64,000 nt of DNA. It comes from Silene conica. Lineage: Eukaryota > Streptophyta > Magnoliopsida > Caryophyllales > Caryophyllaceae. This document shows, one piece after another, positions 48,801 to 57,883 of the stretch. How positions within the stretch are numbered: position 1 is the stretch's first letter; the number at the start of each line of letters is the position of its first letter. The notes under the pieces are model-generated. The model made no database searches, was not told the DNA's origin, and saw only the letters and a program-made list of their open reading frames with translations. Where the stretch lies: contig CM055314.2 of assembly GCA_029255685.2 (NCBI GenBank), positions 45,838,772-45,902,771 of the forward strand, written 5' to 3'. The position numbers and the translations under genes are program-made.

Positions 48801-49837
48801 CGGAGGCCCTGCACATGATTACATAGATGAGAACCACAACCAGTATCAAGTACCCAAGTTCCGCAACTTGCATGGTTAATCTCAATCATGTGAATAAAAG
48901 AAGAAGAAGACATACCAACAGGAGTAACACGGCCTGCTTTAATGTCCTCGCGATACACAGGGCATGAGCGCCTCCAATGCCCAGTCTTGTGGCAATGGTG
49001 ACATTCCATGCTTGTATCCTTGCTCTTTATCTTGCCTTGTGAGTTGCTCGACTCACCTGGCCCACTCTTAGCAAATCCTGGTTTCTTGAACCTGGGCCTA
49101 CCTACCGCTAGGTCGCCCTGAGCTTTAGCCTTCCCTTTACCTTTTCCCTTACTTGAGATCATGAGAACATCCTGCTTTAGACTCCCACTCAACTTTAGAT
49201 CCTTCTCAGTCTGTACGAGAAGGGAGTGGAGCTCATGGGGAGTCTTCTTCATGTCGTTCATGTAGTAGTTGGCCCTAAAGAGGGCGAACCCATCATGAAG
49301 CGAATGAAGCATGCGATCAACGATGATGTTCTCACTGATCTTGCAGTTTAGGGTCTCCAGTTTCTCGATATTCTCAATCATGTGAAGAATATGTGGGCTA
49401 ATAGCTTGGCCCTTCTGGAGTTTCGCCTCAAAGAAGCGACAGGTATGCTCATAAGAAACGATTCTCGGAGCCTTGGAGAATTCGTTACTGAGCGTGGTGA
49501 AAATCTTGTTTGCACCATGGGTTATGAAGCGTCTTTGCAAATTGGATTCCATTGCATAGATGAGTACGTTCTTTATCGCACCCGCTTCCATAACGAAATC
49601 GCTATGAGCGCGAATTTCGTTGGCTCTAGCTCCAGTTCCTGGGTGTGGCGGAATGGGCTCAGTTAAGAACTTGAGCTTTCCGTCAGCAATGGCAGCATTC
49701 CGTAGTGCTGCCTCCCAGTCAGAGAAGTTTGACCCATCATTCCTCAGTCTAGTAGACTGATTCATGGAGTCCATGAAGGCTTTTAGCCAGGATTCACGTG
49801 CTAGCTTGGCACTTGGCATTGGGTCTTCACCAGCCAT
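45806..49837 (-). CDS. Gag-Pol polyprotein of copia element D
   Basis: 1343 residues in one frame, the usual size for plant Ty1/copia. Gag occupies about 1-300 with SWLKAFMD, GSNFSDW, KNVLIYAME and a zinc knuckle C279/C282/H287/C292. Protease has DTG at 331-333. The integrase zinc-binding motif is H466/H471/C497/C500, and the catalytic triad D527, D590, E626 has 35 residues between the last two. RT motifs run from about 825: D931 in MDVKTAFLNG and YVDD at 1016-1019. RNase H has D1189, E1230 or E1232, and D1268. The order PR-IN-RT-RH defines copia. No stop or frameshift is present, so the element may be active. It makes cDNA in cytoplasmic particles and integrates it in the nucleus. It could serve A, B and C in trans (inference). 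Confidence 0.97.
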   Translation of the reverse strand: MAGEDPMPSAKLARESWLKAFMDSMNQSTRLRNDGSNFSDWEAALRNAAIADGKLKFLTEPIPPHPGTGARANEIRAHSDFVMEAGAIKNVLIYAMESNLQRRFITHGANKIFTTLSNEFSKAPRIVSYEHTCRFFEAKLQKGQAISPHILHMIENIEKLETLNCKISENIIVDRMLHSLHDGFALFRANYYMNDMKKTPHELHSLLVQTEKDLKLSGSLKQDVLMISSKGKGKGKAKAQGDLAVGRPRFKKPGFAKSGPGESSNSQGKIKSKDTSMECHHCHKTGHWRRSCPVYREDIKAGRVTPVGMSSSSFIHMIEINHASCGTWVLDTGCGSHLCNHVQGLRNQEPLIKGEVDLRVGNGARVAAVSKGTYVIQLPSGFELFLYNCYYVPSLSKNIISVSALDKLGFSFVIENNSCIFSLHNMIYGKAVSMNGIYVLDQTTEILHVNNKIIKVGDKDQTYLWHCRMGHINEKRVKQLIQNGAISPFDFESYGTCESCLIGKMTRISFKGVGMRAADLLGLIHTDVCGPMSINARDGYRYFITFTDDLSRYGYVYLMKHKSESFDKFKEYQNRVQNQLGRKIKALRSDRGGEYLSREFDQHLKDCGIVLQLTPPGTPQLNGVSERRNRTLLDMVRSMMSHTVVPDSLWGYALLSAALLLNRSPSKAVDKTPFELWKGTVPNLSFIRVWGCEAYVKWRHEDKLGPRSVKTYFIGYPKGTFGHYFYLPTEQRVFVAASATFLEKEFLENKSSNRTFELSEVQEPTTEQPLEETVPSTEAAVDIPEEPRRSGRVSIPPDRYIGMVEEHDTDDVLLLEGNEPTTYKGAMTSSDSKLWLEAMQSEMDSMYENNVWDLVDLPANVRPLQCKWLYKIKHAVEGQQDIHKARLVAKGFTQVPGLHYDEIFAPVVMLRSIRIILAIAAFHDYEIWQMDVKTAFLNGYLEEELYMVQPEGFIDPAHPKKVCKLKRSIYGLKQASRSWNHRFDQVIKENGFIRSVEEPCLYIKSSGSKIVFLVLYVDDILLIGNDIPLLSSVKAWLKNHFQMKDLGEAQRILGIRIYRDRSRRMLSLSQESYIEKILERFSMTNSKKGFLPMTPGLHLSKTQEAKSVEEKERMSRIPYASAIGSIMYAMICTRPDVAYALSMTSRFQAHPGEQHWMAVKNILKYLRRTKDWGLTFGGDSTLCATGYADASFQTDRDDSKSQSGFVFTLNGAAVSWKSSKQSVTADSTTESEYYAASEAAKEAIWMRQFLQGLSVVPSSNDPITVYCDNSGAIFQAKEHKSSSKARHVQRKAHLIRDYVEQKEIFIEKIATDDNIADPLTKALPRDKHEGHIHSMGIGCVPKL

Positions 49838-51570
49838 TTTAGTTTTACAGCAGTTTTAATGAACGTGTTCTACACTGAAAAGAAGATAAAACAAAACCAT
49901 ATAAGCAACTTATTGTTGTGATTTAAGTCTATATTAAATAGAATTTAAACTCGTAGACTCATGCATTTATATAATTGATCTCCCTCAAGAATTATATAAA
50001 CGATCCCAAGACTCAATTTCCGTATATTGATAAGCCCACAGTTTGGCTAATTCCAATCGTTGGAACTCTTGGTCGATAGATTTCCGTAAATCCTATCTAT
50101 TAGTCCATCTCAGTCACTGGAATATTATCGAGTGACCATGATGTTGAGATAAAATAAATCATCTGTTCCCACTTACCCGACGTAGAAGGGGTCATATTAT
50201 GCCTACCGACGAAGAAGGGATTCATGGGAGGCTGATTTATGAAGACTAATCTCAATTTTTGGTTATACGAGGAAGACCCCATCAACTCTTATTTATCCAT
50301 ATTTAAGTGAACTAAAAACTAGCATTTGCGTGAATGAATTAAATAAAGTGATGGCTTTTAAATTGACATGTGACATCTGTATTGTCACAGAAAACTAACG
50401 CGTGACCTCTACATGAGTCAGTTTTCAGGCATGATATAGGTGGTTTGGTTTTTAGGCGGAATATGATGCAAGCTATTATCGATGAAAGCGTAAAGATAAA
50501 TGCAATAAACGTAAATAAAAGTCCTAGTGTGGCCTATCCTACCAAAATAAACATAAAACAACTTGGAATCCACTGTTGGACCCTAGAAGCTTGTCTTGAT
50601 GTTCCATCTTGGTCCTTGCAGCGGGAGTGAGCATCCGGTCTCCGTCTTGTCTTTGGTCTTTACAAAATTACTAATTTAAATTACAAGAGTAAACCTAGAT
50701 ACATTCTAATTTAAATACAAAAGTAATTACATGGCAAAAACCCAAAACGGAGATTCAAGATCTCAAAATTACAAGCAAGATCGTGTCCCATCATTACGGT
50801 GACACAATCTTCTAAGGCCACACTAAGTTACAACCGTTTGCAAAAATTAAATACGTTATTGAAAGCATTCAAGGCATTCACAAGACGATAAATAAAATGC
50901 ATCAACTAAATAAAATTTATACATGACATAATACCGTTATTATGATTAATAAATTTATACCAAACCACCTTTTAAGATTAAAATTAAGTGACTATACCGT
51001 TTTAATCACCAATTTTAACAAACATATAATCCATTATTTTAAACTGTTTTAAAACAATATGTATCAAACGAGGGTGAACCGTTTCACTAAATAATACACT
51101 ATTTCCGTATATAGTATATTATTTTAAGCCATGTGAAAATAAGAAACAAGTTATTTTCGAAAATAAACACCCCGAAACGAGAGCACTCGATCGAGTAACA
51201 GGGGCACTCGATCGAGTGTCAGGGTCACTCGATCGAGTGCAGCAGGGCTCGATCGAGTGGCTCGTAAAAACTGCAAATCGCTTCACTTTTAAATTAAAAC
51301 GGGTTTATAACATGGATTTAAAACGTGTAAATCATAAATAAACAACAACAAAAGATTCACATATTGCTAAAAATATCGATTAATTAACAATATGCAAATT
51401 ATAATCGAAAAACAAGATCGATTTCTCACAAAAATCACACGCACGGGCCTGGTACGAGGGCACTCGATCGAGTGCAACTGGTACTCGATCGAGTGCCTAA
51501 GCACAGTGTACGGTTTTCAAATTTTTTAAAACTTATGAAAGACACAATTGTAAAATTTTCATGGCCTAAG
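49838..51570 (-). other. Untranslated leader of element D
   Basis: 1.7 kb between primer binding site and gag. At 50168-50228 it has the block shared with the A/B/C leaders, including CCCATGAATCCCTTCTTC on the minus strand, 331-391 nt upstream of gag. Six CTCGATCGAG palindromes lie at 51185-51494. The rest is AT-rich without a frame. Confidence 0.75.
51185..51494. repeat. Six ACTCGATCGAGT palindromes in 21-bp register
   Basis: Palindromes start at 51185, 51206, 51227 and about 51247 (21-bp steps; the fourth is one base short of the full motif) and again at 51462 and 51483 (21 bp apart). Spacers are CAGGG/C-rich. Each can form a short hairpin in RNA or a dyad site in DNA. Confidence 0.9.
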
Positions 51571-51582
51571 GCTCTGATACCA
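51571..51582 (-). other. Primer binding site of element D
   Basis: Minus strand TGGTATCAGAGC, two bases from the LTR end; initiator-Met tRNA complement. Confidence 0.95.
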
Positions 51583-51584
51583 CT

Positions 51585-52584
51585 TGTGGGGAATAAAACG
51601 CGTATTCACCCTAAAATTGCAGGATTATAATGAAATATGCAATTGTGAATATCGTCATAAGATTAAAAACATGAGAAAAGAAGTACAACCTTTAGTCCTC
51701 GCGCAAAAGGCCTAAGAACAGGAATTAATGCAAATTCCCTCCTATAACTTGCACCCAAGACTTTGAATGAGACGAGGCCGCGTGTGCTAGAAATCCTCTC
51801 CAATTGCCTTGCAATATAGGGAGAGCCCTTGAGGTTTAAGATGTGAGATCTGAGGTTTTGGGAGAAGAGTGCTCTCAAAACCCTAATTTTTCTTGAGAAT
51901 TGTTTAAGCAGTGAAACAAGAGTTGTTGACAAAAGGAGAAGTCTCCTCCTTTTGTAACACTGGCCGGCCGAAAATAGGGTTTGGGTAGGAGTGGGCTTTC
52001 CACTCTTACCTTATCCCCATGCGTGATTCGACCCATTTAGCTTTAAGTTGTTCGCGGGTTTTATTTATAAATCGTAACATGTTATCAGATATTAATACAG
52101 TCGATATATTAATAACGGTCTGATAAAATACGATATTGTATAATTACCTAAATTAATATAACTGTTTATATTAATTCGCGAGTACAATATTTAATTAAAT
52201 ATATATAAATGTTTATATTTAATTTACGAATTAATCATGTAATCCGTATTAGCTAAAATTATTTAATCTGTATTAAATAATAATCTCAACATCTTATTGA
52301 CTAATTTATTAGTCAATACCTCTGACTAATTGTTTAGTCATATCCGGCAAAATGTGACTGTATTTTCATACCTTCACATCTCTCAAACGTGTCCTATAGG
52401 TGTGACGTATATGGACCAGTTGATCACCGCCATCCGTATGACAATAACGTCAAACTTATCTAGCAAGCCAACCGTTATTGATAAACGTGGATCAACTGGT
52501 AATAATACAGAAGTATGCCCTTGTGATCCTTAAAGAGATTTAATAAGTCATTGTACTTAATTGTCAAGGACACCAGCCCCAACA
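51585..52584 (-). repeat. 5' LTR of element D
   Basis: 1000 bp, nearly identical to the 3' LTR. Differences seen include T/C at about 51736, C/A near 52208, C/T near 52329, G/T near 52411 and A/C near 52580. The 89-codon open frame on the minus strand is shared because the LTRs are the same and has no known domain. Confidence 0.95.
52062..52069 (-). promoter_or_regulatory. Putative TATA box of the D LTR promoter
   Basis: TATAAATA on the minus strand within TTTATAAATAAAAC, about 515 nt into the LTR. Transcription would start some 30 nt further, near 52035, giving R-U5 of about 450 nt. The match to the plant TATA consensus is good; start-site use is inferred. Confidence 0.5.
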
Positions 52585-52589
52585 AATCT

Positions 52590-53236
52590 TTCGACTAAAA
52601 CCTCAGCAACAAACTAATATTCAATCGAAATGTGTAGGGAAAGTAAAAGGGAAGAGAGATTACACCAATTTCATAGATATCAATCAAATTCATATAGTAT
52701 TTGTACGGATTATTATTATTACACTAACAATATGGCTTTTTTTTAATTAAAATGCCAAAATTTCATACAAATACAATGTAATTAGCCTTTAACCCCAATT
52801 TTTTTTGCAATTTTTCAATTGATTATAAACCTAATTCCCCAATTAATGTGACATTTCTGCATAAAATTAAACTCGTAAATTCTATAGTTGATATATGTTC
52901 AATGATAGTAAATACAAACCATGTTCAAGATAAAATTTTCGATTAAACTAATAGATTGAATAAAATTTTCGATTAAACCAACAGTACAATTACTTTTTGA
53001 ACTAACCTTTGTTTAATGAATAAATGATGAACTTTGATTTGTCAATCTTGAATCTTGTTTTCTAGATGTTAATACAAGGCAGGGATTCGTTTCATGGATG
53101 CCTGAGGTTGAAGAAGACAGCCATTGATTTTGATTGAAGAAGATAGGAGAAAGAAGAGAAGCGTGTGAATGTAATTTTTTTTATTTTGTCTTGGTTCGCA
53201 AGTTCGCACCCTAATTTGGTTCTCACGCGAACCCGA

Positions 53237-53272
<36 letters not shown>

Positions 53273-53311
53273 CGGGATCCGATGAGAACCACCCATATAA
53301 TGAGAACCGTG
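52590..53311. other. Flank between elements D and C
   Basis: No gene recognised. It contains the continuation of the repeat interrupted by D, a small duplication of ATAAAATTTTCGATTAAAC (about 52930-52985), a TA microsatellite, and a stretch with three GAGAAC words (53284-53316) just before the C insertion site. Confidence 0.6.
53239..53266. repeat. TA microsatellite
   Basis: Alternating TA run of about 28-30 bases, followed by GGGTCGGGATCCGATGAGAAC. Confidence 0.9.
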
Positions 53312-53316
53312 AGAAC

Positions 53317-54562
53317 TGATGGGATTTAGTTATCTCATAAACTAATTATTTTAGTCATACGAAACAAAAACTTAATTAACATTTTAATTAACTTGTTTTA
53401 GATCTTATGCATGCTTAAACTTATGCGGAAATAGGAGAAATTCGAACCCTTACACACGGTCCAAATATTTATGCTAGGATGATCCTCCAAGTATTCAACA
53501 AGAACACCTCCTTTGTGATGCACCAAGACACTCTTTGATTGAAACCGAAACTTGAGTATGCTAGTACCAAAACCGGTTTTTCCTTAAACAAATTCTAATC
53601 TTTATTTAAAATTGAAACTAATATATAACTTATTATTATTAGTATTATTATTATCTCACAATAATAATATTAGAGGATTTGATGTTATTATTTTCTCACA
53701 CTAGAAAAATTTCCAAGAGATTAGAATGAATGATAATGTGTGAACTACTTCACGTTTGATGGTAGTACCTTGGTTTAGGCGTGAGACACACAAAAGAAAA
53801 CCAAGAGGGAACATTTTGTCTTTCATATGTACATAGGTGGGTGTAGGTGCAATTCACAAGGTACCCTTTTAAAGATTGTGTTTTTATGTTCTTAAAACAC
53901 AAAACACACCTTAATTACTCTTTCCCAAAACCGGTACCATAAATAAAATGGACCTCATATTATAAATTTGTCAATTTTACAATTGTATGTTATGTGACAT
54001 ACAATATGTCACAATGTTATAAAATACAATTGTTTTAATTTAAAACATACATATTTATCAAATAAATATTATTTATAAATTAATAAATCACATTTATCAA
54101 GTTGACAAGTAATTCGTAATTACGAATATATAAAATGGTCATTCATAATAATCGTCAATACGATCTACAACTTTTGTAATAATTATAACCCAAATCATTC
54201 TAATTACGATATTATATTATATCGTTCATTGTTTAATAATTGACACGTTTCAATTATAAACATAAATCTTACAATAAGATTTAACCTTTGATTTCTCGAT
54301 ATACGAGTTTAAGGAATATGATCAAATCGTATCAATATACATTTGATCACTTTATCAATTAAGGGAATTGTCCTATAGGTGTGACCTAATGGGATCAACT
54401 GACCACCACCGTCATACGACAGTAATGTCAAACTCTAGCTAGCCAATCATTACCGATTAATGTTGGTCAGTTGACTAATATATTTCGTATCATCCCTTGC
54501 GCATTCTCGTCATGAGATTTAATTACGTGATCGCACTATTGTTGAGGACACATTTCCCAACA
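53317..54562 (-). repeat. 3' LTR of element C
   Basis: 1246 bp. Minus strand TGTTGGGAAATGTGTCC ... CTAAATCCCATCA. It matches 60340-62271 apart from the LINE insert. Confidence 0.92.
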
Positions 54563-54577
54563 ATCTCCCACTTGTCC
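54563..54577 (-). other. Polypurine tract of element C
   Basis: Minus strand GGACAAGTGGGAGAT immediately before the 3' LTR. Confidence 0.9.
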
Positions 54578-56947
54578 TCGACAAGTGTGCGTCACCAATT
54601 CTCTTGTCCTATTACAATCTCCCACTCAATGCAAGATGTCTCTCTGAGGTCGTACTTGCATTTGATCATATCATGAGTGGTTTCCTCGATCTGGAGAATA
54701 ACTGTTTGACCGGAATTTTCTACCATAGATACCTTCCGAGCGTGGCCACGCATTTCCAATTAACTTCTCTTCTAGTGGCCTTGAGATTTGAACAACCCTG
54801 ACAAGGGGTGGACAATTTCTATCGCACTACTTCCTTCAACCAGTCACGGTCAGTCACAACCCAAAGCAATCCCATTTGACTCCAGTTAAGAAAAGTCGTA
54901 GAGAATGGATCAAGGTTATGCCTAAACTGTACCATCTTGGGAGAGTAGTCTTTAGTCTAAGAATTGACTCACATGAATACTATAGCAGCTCTCGCCACGA
55001 CCCGGCTATCATAAAATTTCCAGAACTCTATAAGCGGTCACTTTGTCCGACAGAGTGTCTCTTGCAGTCTTCCTATGCGATCGACTAGTCATCACTTATG
55101 ACTCTATGGCACTTGAACTTGCCATCAGTCGCCTCACATTCTAGTCGCTTTGAGATGTCACCTCATGTAAGCGGCTAGGGGCTATACTAAGTCAATCCAG
55201 TTCACTTTATGGGGTTCAATATTGTCTCTTACAACCCATTTGGATTTTGACAAAGTATCTTTCATTTTGAGTTAATTACAACTCAAATGACATTGTCATG
55301 CAAAAATAGTCAATACTATTTCGTTGCATTTGATGCACAACCATCTATTTGTATTAGTGTTTTGCGAATAAACCTTTTATTCATGATTGCAAAACTTACA
55401 AATTTTGGTCTCCTTCCGACTCATATTATCTCACACAATATGATCTTATTCGAGCACACATCTAGAACTCATTCTCGATCTTGAGTTCCCTTTTTTGAGG
55501 GAAGCTCCCACTGTTATCTTATTACTCGTGACGTATGGATATAATAGAGGGATTAAAGAATCACTCGAAATTACCTAGTCACTCATGTGCAGAAATCTAT
55601 ATTGTAGTTAATTTATGATTTCATCACTTTTATAATTTTCAAACATCTTGGCTAAATTATCAAGGTTATTCATATCTAACCATTTTTATTTCTAATGGGC
55701 GACCTTTTATTATCAATATAATAAACCTTCCCTTAAAGCTCCATCATCGTATGATATAAGGTATTTTGTTCATCTAGAATTGAGAACCTCTTATTCTTTA
55801 CGCCTTAAAGAATCACCCATCCTCTCTAAATGGTAGGTTCAATTCTTTAATGAATATTGCTCCCACTAAAAATAATATCACTCGATCTCTTAAATGAACC
55901 TTTCATTTCTCGCATGTAAATCTTTATTTATCACTTGAATCATTATCACTATCTCTATAGTGGTCTACCTTTATTCAATCGACATCACATGAATTCCAAT
56001 CATCACTTTTCGATACAACATATACTACTGTCGAGGGAACTGAGATGATTTCTCCTCTATTATCTTATAATTTTGAGAAATCATTTATTAAGGAACCGTT
56101 TTCCTTCCGATTTCATACGGGGTTTCATTATATCCTCTCTTTGAAACAATGAACATAAGGAACCTTTCCTCTTGTGTCCTCCCGTAGTTTCGTCAGTGTC
56201 CTCTCGTAGTTTCTTCAACTCATTCATTTAGGGTTCTTCTTAAGACTCCCATGTAGGAATCTTCTCTAAGATCCATGTAGGAATATTCTCTAAGATCCTG
56301 TATTTATATCATTGGTTTGCGAGCGAAATATTTTCTCCCACTCTATCCTTTTAACAATAACTTTTACTTGTATAAGGATAGCAATTTTGATTTAACCAAT
56401 GCATATGAATGTTTGAAGTTTTATAGGTGTGATGTATACATTCTCATTTTCACTTAAAATGATCATCGTATAATGAATTAATGATTTCTTAATTTGATTG
56501 AAAGTATCTCATGGGATGTAGTTCTCCGTTTTAATCAACACTTTGATTATATTATATTGATCGTATCAATGTTTCTTATTTCGTGATGAAATCACTATTA
56601 TTCATGTTTTAACAAGGTATGCAATTTATTTTAGAAATCAAGAAATTGATAAAGAACAAAAATAGTGACTTAGGTTGAAAACCAAGTCACTAATATCCAA
56701 AATTACAACCATTGTTTTAGGATTTTAATCCTTCTCTTACAAGAAAATAAATTGTTCTAATAAAATGCAAAATATGAAAGAAGACGATATGAAAATTAGA
56801 GCCTAGCTCTTCAAGTCTTCGATCAATTGGATGCTACCATAGTCATCCATGTAAGGAACTTCATGTTTCCTTTTCCTTGCCCGTATCTTTATAAGATGCC
56901 CCTTTAAAACAATTAAAAAAGCGGTAAATATCAACACATTTGTATCA
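54578..56947 (-). other. Non-coding 3' internal region of element C
   Basis: Counterpart of the A and B 3' regions, with the D-like conserved block nearest the LTR. Short frames here (for example 54604-55088) lie in positions homologous to frames in B but are not conserved in reading frame over their full length and show no domain. Confidence 0.7.
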
Positions 56948-57883
56948 TTATACATAAGTTGATAAATGACATGAATTTAAACGAGAATTATTACCTACGG
57001 CGGTTGTCTTCCCAATTTTGAGATCGCTTAAGTATTTGGGGCAATTACGCTTCCAATGACCGATACTCGTGCAATAATGGCACTTGTCTTCGTATTTCGA
57101 AGAAGAGATGGAAGCGCCTTTCGAAAAGGTCTTTTCTTTGGTCGCTTTGGGCTTGAACGTTTTCTTGCCCTTGCCTTTAAATGCATTCTTCTTGAAGCTC
57201 GTTTTCCCTTTCTTTTCGATGTTTAAAACATCCTTGGTGGAACATTCATGAAGTCCCATGTGCCTTTCGGCTTGGACGAGCATCTTATGCAACTCATCCA
57301 ATGTTGTCTCTTGGTTTCGCATATTAAAATTCACCCGGAATTGAGCATACGATTTTACCCTATTGAGCGAGTGAAGAACTCGGTCAATTATGAGAGAGTC
57401 GGGAACATCAACGTCTTGCGTTTTTAGAGTCTCCGCGAGCTCAACGAGTTTGAGCACATGAGGGCTTATCTTTTGCCCTTCCTTCAACGTAATGTCGAAG
57501 AAGGCGGAAGCCGCCTCATATTGAATCACCCTTGGAGTTTGCGAAAACATGGTCGCAAGCTTGGTGTATATCTCATATGATGTGGTCAACTTGATCATAC
57601 TCCTTTGGAGATCCGGCTCCATGGAGAAGATGAGCACATTTTTAAGAGCGGAGGACTCTTTCATGTAGGCTTCATAGGCCTCACGAGTTTGGACCGAGGA
57701 ACGAGCGGTCGGAGCGGGAGGAGCGGCTTCGGGTAGGTAACGAGTCTTATCGTCACCTTGAGCGGCCAGAAGTAATTGCGCATCCCAATCCTTAAAATTG
57801 GAACCATGCTTATCGAGTTTGCAACGATCCATAAAGGATCGAAGCCATGAAACGTTAGTGAGAGGTGGAGCGTTGGTTGCCAT
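56948..57883 (-). CDS. Gag protein of element C (intact)
   Basis: 311 residues, starting at the Met shared with A and B. Same layout as B: capsid region with SWLRSFMD, GSNFKDW and KNVLIFSME, Lys-rich linker, zinc knuckle CHYCTSIGHWKRNC with C268, C271, H276 and C281. It ends at the TAA after CHLSTYV, which is probably the family's original stop. Expected role: forming virus-like particles and binding element RNA. There is no protease or pol downstream, so maturation and cDNA synthesis must come from elsewhere. Compared with B the changes are scattered substitutions, with no frameshift or stop. Confidence 0.92.
   Translation of the reverse strand: MATNAPPLTNVSWLRSFMDRCKLDKHGSNFKDWDAQLLLAAQGDDKTRYLPEAAPPAPTARSSVQTREAYEAYMKESSALKNVLIFSMEPDLQRSMIKLTTSYEIYTKLATMFSQTPRVIQYEAASAFFDITLKEGQKISPHVLKLVELAETLKTQDVDVPDSLIIDRVLHSLNRVKSYAQFRVNFNMRNQETTLDELHKMLVQAERHMGLHECSTKDVLNIEKKGKTSFKKNAFKGKGKKTFKPKATKEKTFSKGASISSSKYEDKCHYCTSIGHWKRNCPKYLSDLKIGKTTAVGNNSRLNSCHLSTYV

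Larger units (their letters stand above)
43944..52584 (-). mobile_element. Complete autonomous Ty1/copia retrotransposon D
   Basis: 8641 bp with 5-bp target duplication AATCT (43939-43943 and 52585-52589), two 1000-bp LTRs, Met-tRNA primer binding site, polypurine tract and one uninterrupted Gag-Pol frame in copia order (protease, integrase, RT, RNase H). I counted about 5 differences between the LTRs. Everything needed for transposition appears present. It shares cis-acting segments and a related Gag with gag-only elements A, B and C. Confidence 0.96.
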
